From NCBI GenBank assembly GCA_023475025.1, contig JAMCWB010000004.1:186001-250000 (forward strand): a stretch of 64,000 bases of DNA. The letters are read 5' to 3'. This DNA is from Gammaproteobacteria bacterium. GTDB lineage: Bacteria > Pseudomonadota > Gammaproteobacteria > Pseudomonadales > Pseudomonadaceae. Made by a program: the position numbers and the translations under genes. This document shows positions 52,690 to 61,199 of this stretch, one piece after another. How positions within the stretch are numbered: position 1 is the stretch's first letter; every line of letters starts with the position of its first letter. The notes beneath the pieces were generated by a model. It was not told the origin of the DNA. It saw only the letters and a list, made by a program, of their open reading frames with translations, and did no database searches.

Positions 52690-54069
52690 ATGTCAATGAA
52701 TCGCCGCCCTCACCCGGTCAAACCACCGATGGAGGGCTATCACTCCCGCACGCTGGCTTACCTTTGTGTTGCCCTCACCTTTACCGCACTGGGCATTCAG
52801 CGTGGCTTTGACCTGCAACACCTGATTGTCATCGGCTATTGCCTGACGTTCCCACACCTGGTTCGCCTGACTCTGAGTCGTTTCAATGCCGCCAACCAAC
52901 GCCAGGGTGGTCTTGTTGCACTGGCCCTGGACGCCTTTCAGACCGGCGTCCTGATTACCCTCAGCCTGTACAACCTGATACCCAGCCTGATGTTCCTGCT
53001 GCTGATCAGCTTTGCCAGCAGCGTGATTGGCGGCCCACTGTATCTGGTCATTGCCTGGTTACTGGCCCTGCTCGGACTCCTCGTCTCCAGCCTGGTGTTA
53101 ATGCCGACGCCGCAAATCGAAAGCAGCCTGCTGGTCATGCTGACCTGCCTGATCAGTGCCAGTGTATTTATCGTGATTGTTGCCAGCTATGTGTACCAGC
53201 AAGGCCGCAGTCTGGAAAAAGCACGCCGAGCGATCAGCGCCGAGCAGGAACGTACAGCACGCCTGGCCAGCAACCTGTCGCGCTACCTGTCGCCCCAGGT
53301 CTGGGAATCGATTTTTTCCGGCGAGCGCACGGTGACGCTGGAAACCCGGCGCAAGAAAATGACCGTCTTCTTTTCTGATATTCGTGGTTTTACCGAGCTG
53401 GCCGAGGAGATGGAAGCAGAAGCCCTGACCGACCTGCTTAACCACTACCTCAACGAGATGGCAAAAATCGCGCTTGAGTACGGCGGTACCATCGATAAAT
53501 TCATCGGTGATTGCGTGATGATTTTCTTTGGTGACCCGGTCAGCAAGGGCGCCAAGGAAGATGCCGAGGCAGCCGTTGCCATGGCCATTGCCATGCGCAA
53601 GCACATGAAAGTACTGCGCCAGCAATGGCGTACACGCGGCATTACCCGGCCGCTGGAAATCCGTATGGGCTTGAGTACCGGTTATTGTACGGTGGGTAAT
53701 TTCGGTGCCAATACACGCATGGATTACACCATTATCGGGCGCGAGGTAAACCTGGCCAGCCGCCTGGAAAATGCAGCCGACTCTGGTGAAATCCTGATCT
53801 CTCACCAGACCTGGTCATTGGTCAAGGACCGTGTCATGTGCCGCGACAAGGGAGAAATCAGTGTCAAGGGCTTCTCCCGCCCGGTGCAGGTCTATCAGGT
53901 TGTTGGTCTGCGCAGTGAACTGGGCGCCACCCCCAGTTACCTGGAAGAGGAAAGGCCCGGCTTTTCCATGTATCTGGATACCAACAACATCCGTAATTAT
54001 GACAAGGATGAGATTGTCAAAGCTCTGGAACAAGCGGCGCGGAAACTGCGTGACAAGGTTATTATCTGA
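52690..54069 (+). CDS. cyaB: Class III adenylate cyclase CyaB with MASE2 membrane sensor
   Basis: Makes cyclic AMP. The 459-residue protein has an N-terminal MASE2 membrane domain of about six segments (20-170), a short coiled linker (KARRAISAEQERTARLAS) and a class III catalytic domain. Metal ligands are Asp230 (FFSDIRGFTEL) and Asp274 (FIGDCVM), with adenine-specifying Lys270 (TIDKFIGD). The later NFGANTRMDYTIIGREVNLASRLE stretch holds the transition-state Asn/Arg helix. It matches P. aeruginosa CyaB, the main cyclase for Vfr-dependent virulence and surface responses there. ATG 52690 lacks a clear ribosome binding site; an in-frame ATG six bases later is equivalent. Confidence 0.93.
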   Translation: MSMNRRPHPVKPPMEGYHSRTLAYLCVALTFTALGIQRGFDLQHLIVIGYCLTFPHLVRLTLSRFNAANQRQGGLVALALDAFQTGVLITLSLYNLIPSLMFLLLISFASSVIGGPLYLVIAWLLALLGLLVSSLVLMPTPQIESSLLVMLTCLISASVFIVIVASYVYQQGRSLEKARRAISAEQERTARLASNLSRYLSPQVWESIFSGERTVTLETRRKKMTVFFSDIRGFTELAEEMEAEALTDLLNHYLNEMAKIALEYGGTIDKFIGDCVMIFFGDPVSKGAKEDAEAAVAMAIAMRKHMKVLRQQWRTRGITRPLEIRMGLSTGYCTVGNFGANTRMDYTIIGREVNLASRLENAADSGEILISHQTWSLVKDRVMCRDKGEISVKGFSRPVQVYQVVGLRSELGATPSYLEEERPGFSMYLDTNNIRNYDKDEIVKALEQAARKLRDKVII

Positions 54070-54070
54070 A

Positions 54071-54096
54071 CACCCGCAAGACGGGTGGCTGATTTT
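54071..54096 (+). terminator. Weak terminator-like hairpin after cyaB
   Basis: CACCCG and CGGGTG form a six-base-pair stem with a five-base loop, starting two bases after the cyaB stop. A TTTT run lies five bases past the stem. The distance makes it an imperfect rho-independent signal. Confidence 0.4.
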
Positions 54097-54124
54097 GTCC
54101 TGTGCCAGCACAGGCTCGTATACA
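54095..54124 (+). promoter_or_regulatory. Candidate promoter of the patatin autotransporter gene with a dyad in the spacer
   Basis: TTGTCC (54095-54100), 18 bases, TATACA (54119-54124), each four of six to consensus. The dyad CCTGTGCCAGCACAGG (54099-54114) lies between the boxes, where a bound regulator would block or realign RNA polymerase. Its TGTG/CACA half sites recall Vfr/CRP sites but with a four-base rather than six-base gap. Confidence 0.35.
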
Positions 54125-54161
54125 ATCGCTGCTAATTCTGATGTTTTTCCACGGTTCAATC

Positions 54162-56342
54162 ATGTTCAAACGTTTGCTCTGTTTACTGCTTGTTTGCGCA
54201 CCGCTGGCAGCCACTGCCGAAGAATTGCGTACCGGGCTGGTGCTCTCTGGCGGGGGTGCTCGCGGCATGGCGCATATTGGTGTGCTCAAGCAACTGGAAG
54301 CGCTGAATATTCCCATTCATGCAATTGCCGGCACCAGCATGGGTGCGGTGGTTGGCGGTCTCTATGCCGCTGGCTATAGTGCAGACGAGCTGGAGCAGAT
54401 CGCTCTGGAACTGGACTGGCAAAACACCCTCAGCGACACTCCCCGTCGAGAAGATATTCCCTTTCGGCGCAAACAGGACGATCGCGACTTCCTGGTCAAA
54501 TACCGCCTGACCTTTGATCAGGGGCGGCTCAGCCTGCCGCGTGGGCTACTACAGGGGCAGAACCTGAGCCTGGCCCTGGAAACCCTGCTGGTTCACACCA
54601 ATGAGGTAGATGATTTCGACCGCCTGCCGATCCCCTTCCGCGCCATCGCAACGGATATCGCAACTGGCGACGAGGTCATTTTCAAGCGCGGCCACCTGCC
54701 GCAAGCCATTCGTGCCAGTATCGCCCTGCCCGGTTTTTTTGCGCCTGTTCAGGTGGATGGCCGCTTGCTGGTCGACGGTGTACTGAGTAATAACGCACCC
54801 ATTGATGTCGCGCGCGCCATGGGCGTTGATCGTGTAATCGTGGTGGATACCGGCACCCCGCTGAAATCTGCCGAAGACCTCAAGTCCATTATCGACATCA
54901 TGGACCAGACCACTACCCTGCTGACCCGTGCCAATACCGAGCGCCAGCTGGCAACGCTGGATGCGGATGATCTTTTGCTGCAACCACAACTCGGCGAGCT
55001 TGGGTTCAGCAGCTTCAATGACATCGACCAGGCGATTGCCGCTGGCGAGCAGAGCGTGCTGGGCAGTCACTGGCAAGCCTTTGCCGAACCCTTGGTACCC
55101 GGTGAGGCTGGTGGCAGCCTGGCGGTTGAGCGGCCTCAGCGCCAGCCGGTTATCGATCGCATTGAAGTGCGTAATAGCGGCAAGGTCGATGATCGGGTGG
55201 TGCGTGCCCTGGTACGACAGGAAATCGGTGAACCGCTCAACCTGAGCAGACTGGAAACCGATATGGGGACCATCTACGGCACCGATTATTTCAGCCGGGT
55301 CAATTACGAAATACTGCATGACGACATTAACGGCAACACCTTGCTGATCCGTACCCGTGGCCGCGAAACCGGCACCGATTATCTGCGCCTGGGCCTTAGT
55401 CTGGCAGATGATTTCCGTGGCGGCAGCCAGTTCAGCATTGGTGCCAGCTACCGTATGAACGGGGTTAACCGCCTGGGTGCCGAGTGGTTCAATCGCCTGC
55501 AGCTGGGCAGTAATCAATTGATCTACAGCGAGTTCTACCAGCCACTGGATTATGGCTCACGCTATTTTGTGGCCCCCTTTCTGGATGCCGAAGCGCGTAA
55601 TGTCGAAGTCATCGTGAATAACGACCCGGTCGTGGACTACCGCCAGTTGCGCTATGGCAGCGGCTTCAACCTGGGCCGTCAGATCGCCAACAATGGTGAA
55701 GTTCGCCTGGGAGTTTCCCGCTATCGCGGCGAGGCCAAGGTCCGTTTGGGCGACCCGGACCTGCCCTCGTTCAATTTCGATGAAGCCTTTTACACCCTGC
55801 AGATCGACCGCGACACCCTGGACAATATCAATTTTCCGACCCGTGGCGACGAGGCACGCCTGACGCTACGCCAGTCCGAGCCCGACCTGGGCGCGGATGA
55901 CCGCTACCGTCAGAGCGAATTGTCGCTACGCCGGGTTTATTCCTTCGGGCAAAACAGCTTTCAACTGGGGGGCGGGATCGGCCGCACCGAGAATGAAGTG
56001 GATGTCGCCCAGAGCAGCTTTTTACTCGGTGGCCCGGCGCGCTTCTCAGGTTACCGGGAGAACAGCCTGGCCGGGCAGAACTACAACCTGGCCCGCCTGG
56101 TCTACTTCCGGCGCCTGAGCAGCAATAGTTACGCGCCCCTGGGTATGCCCCTGTATTTGGGTACCAGCCTGGAATATGGCCGCGTCTACAATAAGGGTGA
56201 GGATGCCTTTGATACCGGTTACATCAGCGCCGGCAGCATAATGATCGGTGCCGATACCTTCCTGGGCCCCCTCTTCTTCGGGTTAGGCGCCAGTCAGGAA
56301 GGGGGTCGGGCGCTCTATATGAAGCTGGGGCAAACCTTTTAA
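54162..56342 (+). CDS. plpD: Patatin-like phospholipase autotransporter (PlpD type, type Vd secretion)
   Basis: Self-exported lipase of 726 residues. A signal peptide (about 1-18, ending AATA) is followed by a patatin domain with the oxyanion loop GGGARG (30-35), nucleophile Ser59 in GTSMG and catalytic Asp205 in VDGVLSNNAP. A single POTRA domain (about 350-420, IDRIEVRNSGKVDDRVVRAL) and an Omp85-type beta-barrel ending in Phe complete the PlpD layout. PlpD of P. aeruginosa is a phospholipase A1 released or displayed at the surface. The ATG at 54162 precedes the signal peptide; the frame is open 20 codons further up. Its stop overlaps the convergent recQ stop by four bases. Confidence 0.92.
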   Translation: MFKRLLCLLLVCAPLAATAEELRTGLVLSGGGARGMAHIGVLKQLEALNIPIHAIAGTSMGAVVGGLYAAGYSADELEQIALELDWQNTLSDTPRREDIPFRRKQDDRDFLVKYRLTFDQGRLSLPRGLLQGQNLSLALETLLVHTNEVDDFDRLPIPFRAIATDIATGDEVIFKRGHLPQAIRASIALPGFFAPVQVDGRLLVDGVLSNNAPIDVARAMGVDRVIVVDTGTPLKSAEDLKSIIDIMDQTTTLLTRANTERQLATLDADDLLLQPQLGELGFSSFNDIDQAIAAGEQSVLGSHWQAFAEPLVPGEAGGSLAVERPQRQPVIDRIEVRNSGKVDDRVVRALVRQEIGEPLNLSRLETDMGTIYGTDYFSRVNYEILHDDINGNTLLIRTRGRETGTDYLRLGLSLADDFRGGSQFSIGASYRMNGVNRLGAEWFNRLQLGSNQLIYSEFYQPLDYGSRYFVAPFLDAEARNVEVIVNNDPVVDYRQLRYGSGFNLGRQIANNGEVRLGVSRYRGEAKVRLGDPDLPSFNFDEAFYTLQIDRDTLDNINFPTRGDEARLTLRQSEPDLGADDRYRQSELSLRRVYSFGQNSFQLGGGIGRTENEVDVAQSSFLLGGPARFSGYRENSLAGQNYNLARLVYFRRLSSNSYAPLGMPLYLGTSLEYGRVYNKGEDAFDTGYISAGSIMIGADTFLGPLFFGLGASQEGGRALYMKLGQTF

Positions 56343-58480
56343 CCCGCTATTTCCAGCTCCAGTGCCGCGCGGATGCACAACAGCTCGCCTTCCTGCAAAG
56401 CGAGGCCATCACGTCCGGGCAGATTGCGCACGCCGGGCAAGTGCTCCTCGCCTGCTGCGAGGAAAAGGTCCTGCGCCTCATCGATAACCTCCTGGGGCGC
56501 CTCGATAACCTGCTCCAGTTGCAGGTCACCCTGACGCACCAAGCGCGCCAGCTCATGCCAGGTCTCCTTGCTGCTCAAACCCAACTGACGACTGATCTGC
56601 TCCGCGCCCATACCGGCCAGTGCCAATGTCTGCACTTCCTGCCTCCGGGCCAGGCGGGACTCATCCTGCGCACTGGCCGCCGCGCCACTGCCGTCCAGCA
56701 GCACTTGAAGAAAATCAGCACCATAACGCTCAAGCTTGTGCGCACCGACACCACTGACATGACCCATATCCTGCAAGCTGCCCGGTCGCTGGCGCAGCAT
56801 ATCCACCAGGGTCGAATCCGGAAAAATCACATAGGGCGGCACCCCATGTTCGTCGGCCAGGCGCTTGCGTAGCCCGCGCAGGGCTTCCCACAAGGGCTTG
56901 TCCGCATCAGCCACCAGCGCGCGCTCACTGCCACGGCTCGGCAAGGGTGCCGAGCGCGCCACATCCTTGCGCAAGGCCAATGTCTCTTCACCGCGCAGCA
57001 AGGGTCGACAGGACTCATCCAGCCGCAGACTGCCATAACCATCCAGATCCATCTCAACCAGCCGGCGGGCAATCAACTGACGGAATACCGAACGCCACTC
57101 GATCTCGTTGAACTGCTTGCCGATGCCATAGGTCGAGAGATGCTGGTGCCCGGCACTGCGGATCTTTTCGTTATCCCGCCCGAGCAGAATATCCACCAGA
57201 TGCCCCACCCCATAGCGCTGACCACTGCGGTAGATGGTGGAAAGCGCCATACGCGCCGCCTCACTGCCATCCCAGGTCGCCACCGGCTCACGGCAATTGT
57301 CGCAATAGCCGCAAGGCTCCGGCATGTCGTCACCAAAATAACTCAGCAGCGACTGCCGGCGACAACTGGTCAGCTCACACAGAGCCAGCATGGCATCCAG
57401 CTTGTGCCGCTCGATACGCTTGTGCCGCTCATCACCCTCGGAGTTGGCCATGATCTGATTGAGCATCAGCACATCCTGCAGGCCGTAAGCCATCCAGGCA
57501 TCCGCCGGCAAGCCATCACGTCCGGCGCGGCCGGTTTCCTGGTAATAGGCTTCCACGCTTTTCGGCAAATCCAGATGCGCCACAAAACGCACATTGGACT
57601 TGTCGATACCCATGCCAAAGGCAATGGTCGCCACCATGATCAGCCCTTCCTCATTGAGAAAGCGCTTCTGGTGCAGCGCCCGCAATTCAGACGACAGGCC
57701 GGCATGGTAAGGCAGCGCAGGCCAGCCCTGTTGCGACAGCCACTGGGCGGTATCTTCCACCTTCTTGCGCGACAGGCAGTAGACGATGCCGGCATTACCC
57801 TTGTGCTGGCCAAGAAACTGCTGCAGCTGCTGGCGCGGCTTATCCTTGGGCACAATGCGATAGAAGATATTCGGCCGATCAAAACCGGAAACAAAGCAGG
57901 CCGCCTGCTGCAAATGCAGGCGCTGGATGATTTCCTCACGGGTGCGCTCATCGGCAGTCGCCGTCAGCGCCATGCGCGGCACCTGCGGGAACAGGCTATC
58001 CAGTTGCCCCAGTTGCAAGTATTCCGGACGGAAATCATGTCCCCACTGGGACACACAGTGCGCCTCATCAATGGCAAACAAAGCAATATTCAGGCTCTGC
58101 AGGAAATTCAGGGTGCGAGGTTTCAACAAGCGCTCAGGGGCAAGATAGAGAAAATCCAGTTCGCCCTGGCGCATTGCCCGGGCGATCTCGCGCTGGGCCT
58201 GCTCATCCAGGGTGGAATTCAGCGCCGCCGCACGCAAACCCAGTTCGTTCAGGGTGGCTACCTGATCATCCATCAGGGCAATCAAGGGCGACACTACCAC
58301 GCACAGACCGTCGCGCAACAAACCGGGAATCTGGTAACACAAGGACTTGCCACCACCAGTCGGCATCAACACCAGGGCATCGCCGCCACTGGCTACCTGA
58401 TCGATGATGTCTGCCTGCTGACCACGAAAGGCGTCGTAGCCAAAAATCGCCTGCAGTTTGTCCAATGCTTGCGCGCGCAT
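56339..58480 (-). CDS. recQ: ATP-dependent DNA helicase RecQ
   Basis: 3'-to-5' helicase for recombination and fork repair. The 713-residue protein has helicase motif I TGGGKS (41-46), motif II DEAHCVSQWGHDFRPEY and motif VI QETGRAGRDG. A zinc-binding RQC region follows (CELTSCRRQSLLSYFGDD, then CGYCDNC), then an HRDC domain (about 520-600, LWEALRGLRKRLADEHGVPP). A C-terminal extension of about 110 residues with a helix-turn-helix look (GMGAEQISRQLGLS) is typical of pseudomonad RecQ. ATG 58480 has GGGAG close upstream and begins the conserved protein; ATG 58507 is less likely. Confidence 0.95.
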   Translation of the reverse strand: MRAQALDKLQAIFGYDAFRGQQADIIDQVASGGDALVLMPTGGGKSLCYQIPGLLRDGLCVVVSPLIALMDDQVATLNELGLRAAALNSTLDEQAQREIARAMRQGELDFLYLAPERLLKPRTLNFLQSLNIALFAIDEAHCVSQWGHDFRPEYLQLGQLDSLFPQVPRMALTATADERTREEIIQRLHLQQAACFVSGFDRPNIFYRIVPKDKPRQQLQQFLGQHKGNAGIVYCLSRKKVEDTAQWLSQQGWPALPYHAGLSSELRALHQKRFLNEEGLIMVATIAFGMGIDKSNVRFVAHLDLPKSVEAYYQETGRAGRDGLPADAWMAYGLQDVLMLNQIMANSEGDERHKRIERHKLDAMLALCELTSCRRQSLLSYFGDDMPEPCGYCDNCREPVATWDGSEAARMALSTIYRSGQRYGVGHLVDILLGRDNEKIRSAGHQHLSTYGIGKQFNEIEWRSVFRQLIARRLVEMDLDGYGSLRLDESCRPLLRGEETLALRKDVARSAPLPSRGSERALVADADKPLWEALRGLRKRLADEHGVPPYVIFPDSTLVDMLRQRPGSLQDMGHVSGVGAHKLERYGADFLQVLLDGSGAAASAQDESRLARRQEVQTLALAGMGAEQISRQLGLSSKETWHELARLVRQGDLQLEQVIEAPQEVIDEAQDLFLAAGEEHLPGVRNLPGRDGLALQEGELLCIRAALELEIAG

Positions 58481-58595
58481 GCCGCTCCCGGAATCATATT
58501 GAATCAAGCTAACAAGTATACCAGCCTGTCCCCAACGACCCAGTGAAAAGGGTCTATAGTTGCTGAGAATCTACTGTTTCTGCACACTGCTTAAA

Positions 58596-58703
58596 GCGGC
58601 ATTGCCTACCACCTGTTGCAGACCGTCGATGCACATGGACGTGCATCGACGAGCCCCAGGGATGGCTCGTAGCGTGTCTGCAACAGGTGGTAGGCAATGC
58701 CGC
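58596..58703. repeat. Structured repeat, copy 2
   Basis: Arms 58596-58623 and 58676-58703 are a perfect 28-base inverted repeat around a 52-base core (58624-58675). The core starts with an 11-base-pair hairpin, CGTCGATGCAC with GTGCATCGACG. Against copy 1 the outer arm part (GCGGCrTTGCC) and inner CAGAC/GTCTG are kept. The intervening 12 bases are TACCACCTGTTG here and AGCCAGCGGTCC in copy 1; the opposite arm changes to match. A shared ACTCGCAAGC lies just outside one arm of each copy (58707-58716 here, 45137-45146 in copy 1). Confidence 0.88.
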
Positions 58704-58735
58704 TCCACTCGCAAGCAATAAAACCATAGTTTTCG

Positions 58736-58764
58736 ATGTCAAAGTGTCACTCGCCAGTTACAAT
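58736..58764 (+). promoter_or_regulatory. Candidate promoter of the YecA-like gene
   Basis: ATGTCA (58736-58741), 17 bases, TACAAT (58759-58764) match sigma-70 consensus at four and five of six positions with ideal spacing. The start codon follows 30 bases later. Confidence 0.55.
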
Positions 58765-58794
58765 GGCGACCATTGTCACAGTCGAGGTATACCC

Positions 58795-59382
58795 ATGTCG
58801 TTCGCCAGCCAACTTGCCCAGCTAGAGCAGTTTCTTGATGCCGATGATCTGCACGATGAAGCGCTTGATTATATGGCAGGTCATGGTTACCTGACCGCGC
58901 TGGCCATCAGCCCGGTTGAAGTGCCGGATGACGAATGGCTGGAAGAGCTGTTTGCCGAGCAACCCAACTACCAGGACGCCGAGCAGCAGGCACTGATCGA
59001 AGGCACCCTGCGCGAACTGAAAAGCCGCCTCGGCAGCGAGCTGGCCAGCGACGAAGCCCTGGATATGCCCTGCGATCTCTACCTGGGTGACGAGCCCGAC
59101 CTGTCGGATATCCGCAGCTGGTGTGTCGGCTTTATGGAAGGCGTTTTCATGCGCGAAGAAGACTGGTTCGCCCATGACGAAGAAACCGTCAGCGAATTAC
59201 TGCTGCCAATCATGGTCGGCTCCGGCCTGTTCGACGACCAACCCGAGTTTGTCGACATTAACCAGGATGCCGATATGGTCGATGACATGCTCGAACATAT
59301 CCCCGACGTCCTCACCCAGCTATTCCTGCTATTTCATGCACCGGAAGACAAACCCAAGCCGGCGTTGCTGTCACGGCGCTGA
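58795..59382 (+). CDS. YecA/UPF0149 family protein
   Basis: Acidic cytosolic protein of 195 residues of the YgfB/YecA (UPF0149) family. It shows the helical opening LAQLEQFLDADDLHDEALDYMAGHGYLTAL, the central WCVGFMEGVFMREEDWF and the LLPIMVGSGLFDD segment. The C-terminal SEC-C zinc motif found in E. coli YecA is absent, as in the shorter members. Function is not established. ATG 58795 has GAGG about seven bases upstream; 36 further upstream codons would run through the promoter and the repeat arm and are rejected. Confidence 0.87.
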   Translation: MSFASQLAQLEQFLDADDLHDEALDYMAGHGYLTALAISPVEVPDDEWLEELFAEQPNYQDAEQQALIEGTLRELKSRLGSELASDEALDMPCDLYLGDEPDLSDIRSWCVGFMEGVFMREEDWFAHDEETVSELLLPIMVGSGLFDDQPEFVDINQDADMVDDMLEHIPDVLTQLFLLFHAPEDKPKPALLSRR

Positions 59383-59387
59383 AACGA

Positions 59388-59427
59388 TGAAGCCGTCAGC
59401 AGAGGCGACGCCTTGCTGACGGCTTCA
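59388..59427. terminator. Bidirectional hairpin between convergent yecA-like and phnE genes
   Basis: TGAAGCCGTCAGC (59388-59400) and GCTGACGGCTTCA (59415-59427) form a 13-base-pair perfect stem around a 14-base loop that can itself pair (AGGCG with CGCCT). It starts six bases after the plus-strand stop and lies 56 bases past the minus-strand phnE stop. No T run follows. Confidence 0.65.
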
Positions 59428-59482
59428 GCATTACCGCAACAGAGCTTTCCCGCGTTAACGACCCGGCGGCACCCTCCCCTGC

Positions 59483-60313
59483 CTACTTGAAGCGCTTGCG
59501 CAACAGCCCGCTGATACCGTCAACCACAGTGACCATGGCCAGGATCACCAGCAGAATCGCCATGACCTGGGCGTAATCCATAATGCGCAGCGAAGACATC
59601 AGCTCAAAGCCTATGCCGCCAGCACCCACCATACCCATCACCGTGGAAGCGCGGAAGTTGTATTCCCAGCGGTAGATCGACACATCAGCGAATTTGGGCA
59701 GCACCTGCGGGAGTATGCCGTGCGCCATCACCTGCAGCGGACTGCAGCCGACAGCGCGGGTGGCTTCTACCGGAGCGTTGTCGACATGTTCAATCGACTC
59801 GGCAAAGAACTTGCCCACCATACCGATGGAATGCAGGCCCAACGCCAACACACCGGGCAAGATCCCGAAGCCCACAGCCGCAACGAAGATAATCCCCATG
59901 ATCAGTTCCGGAATCGCGCGCAGGCCATTCAGCAATATGCGCGTCAGGTAAAAAATCACCGGATGCGGCGCCGTATTGCGGGCGGCCAGAAACGCTAATG
60001 GCACCGAGAACACCACGGCAATCGCAGTCCCGGCAATACTCATGGCCAGAGTATCGATGAGCGGCTTGACCCACTGCGGCGCCCGCGAGAAATCCGGCGG
60101 TATCGACTCCATGAACAGTTGGCCCAATGCCGGCAACCCATTGATCATCACCGCCGGATCAAGAATCCCTGAATACCAGCAGGTCGCCAGCACAATGGCC
60201 AACACCACGGCCACTTGCAGACTGATGGCGCGCCAGCGCCTCATATAGCCACTGATCACCTGACGGCGGACTGCATCCGCCGCACTCGGATGATCTTGAT
60301 CAGGGATGGGCAT
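59483..60313 (-). CDS. phnE: Phosphonate-type ABC transporter permease
   Basis: Inner-membrane permease of 276 residues with about six membrane segments and the ABC-coupling EAA-type loop (EATRAVGCSPLQVMAHGILPQ). The segments LRAIPELIMGIIFVAAVGFG and VMGMVGAGGIGFEL are typical of PhnE. It should pair with PhnC and PhnD to import phosphonates or a related oxyanion such as phosphite. ATG 60313 has AAGGA nine bases upstream. It follows phnD by 25 bases and ends the operon. Confidence 0.92.
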   Translation of the reverse strand: MPIPDQDHPSAADAVRRQVISGYMRRWRAISLQVAVVLAIVLATCWYSGILDPAVMINGLPALGQLFMESIPPDFSRAPQWVKPLIDTLAMSIAGTAIAVVFSVPLAFLAARNTAPHPVIFYLTRILLNGLRAIPELIMGIIFVAAVGFGILPGVLALGLHSIGMVGKFFAESIEHVDNAPVEATRAVGCSPLQVMAHGILPQVLPKFADVSIYRWEYNFRASTVMGMVGAGGIGFELMSSLRIMDYAQVMAILLVILAMVTVVDGISGLLRKRFK

Positions 60314-60338
60314 AACCAGGGTTCCTTGTCCGCACGCC

Positions 60339-61199
60339 TCAGATATCGGCCAGATTGATGCCGAGTATCCGGCCCATCTGGCGATACACGTCATAGTCCT
60401 CGTCCGTCACCGCAGAGAAGCCTTCAGCCTTGAAGTTGCCCAGAATCTCCGCATCATCGAGATTCAGAAAGGCCGACCGGATAGCCTCACGCAACTCCGG
60501 GGCCAGATCGGTCTGCATCGCCCAGGGATATTGTGGGTAGTAGGGTGTATAGGCAATGACCTGGACGCGGCTCTGGTCAACCCGTCCGGAGTCCAGCATG
60601 TACTGCCAGATATGCTCGCCCATACCACCGGCCACCGCATGGCCGTTATGCACCGCGGTTACCACGGCATCATGCGCGCCCGTGTAGTGCGCGCGGTAAT
60701 CCTTGCCCGCCTCCAGCCCTTGCTCCAGCAGCTCGGCACGTGGCATCAGATGACTGGAGGTGGATGCCTGATCGCCATAGGCGACATCCTTGCCGCGAAT
60801 ATCGTCGAGCTGATTGATGCCCTGGGCCACATTGCCAATGATCACTGCGCGATAGCTGCTGCGTCCATTCACCACCAGACCGGCAAAAGGCTCGATCTCG
60901 CTGCGGCTTTTGGCCAACACATAGGAGACCGGGCCAAAGTAGGCAATGTCGATACGACCAAAACGCATGGCCTCGATCATCGAGGAGTAGTCCGTGGTTA
61001 CGACCAACTCGATACGCTTGCCCAGCCTGCCTTCCAGGTAATCCGCCAAGGGCTTGTTTCTCTGGATCAACAGGGAAACGTTTTCATCCGGCAGCAGCGC
61101 CACTTTCAGGGTGTCCGGATTACGCTCAGCTGCGGTTGCCATGGTCGCGTACAACGTCAGCGTGAGAGCCAGCAGGAGGCCAGTAAAAAGGGGTTTCAC
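60339..61199 (-). CDS. phnD: Phosphonate-type ABC transporter substrate-binding protein
   Basis: Periplasmic binding protein of 286 residues with a signal peptide (about 1-23, ending ATA). Family marks are VALLPDENVS, the ligand-loop TTDYSSMIEAMRFGRIDIAYFGPVSYV and DVAYGDQASTSSHLMPR, whose Ser/Thr/His residues usually hold the phosphonate group. Ligand identity cannot be read from sequence. The start is GTG 61199, overlapping the phnC stop by four bases, with AGGAA eight bases upstream. Confidence 0.92.
   Translation of the reverse strand: MKPLFTGLLLALTLTLYATMATAAERNPDTLKVALLPDENVSLLIQRNKPLADYLEGRLGKRIELVVTTDYSSMIEAMRFGRIDIAYFGPVSYVLAKSRSEIEPFAGLVVNGRSSYRAVIIGNVAQGINQLDDIRGKDVAYGDQASTSSHLMPRAELLEQGLEAGKDYRAHYTGAHDAVVTAVHNGHAVAGGMGEHIWQYMLDSGRVDQSRVQVIAYTPYYPQYPWAMQTDLAPELREAIRSAFLNLDDAEILGNFKAEGFSAVTDEDYDVYRQMGRILGINLADI

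Larger units (their letters stand above)
58481..58794. other. Divergent intergenic region recQ / yecA-like gene
   Basis: These 314 bases hold no gene. Copy 2 of the structured repeat occupies 58596-58703, a candidate promoter for the plus-strand gene lies at 58736-58764, and the recQ promoter should lie between 58481 and 58595, where no clear pair of boxes is seen by eye. Confidence 0.7.
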
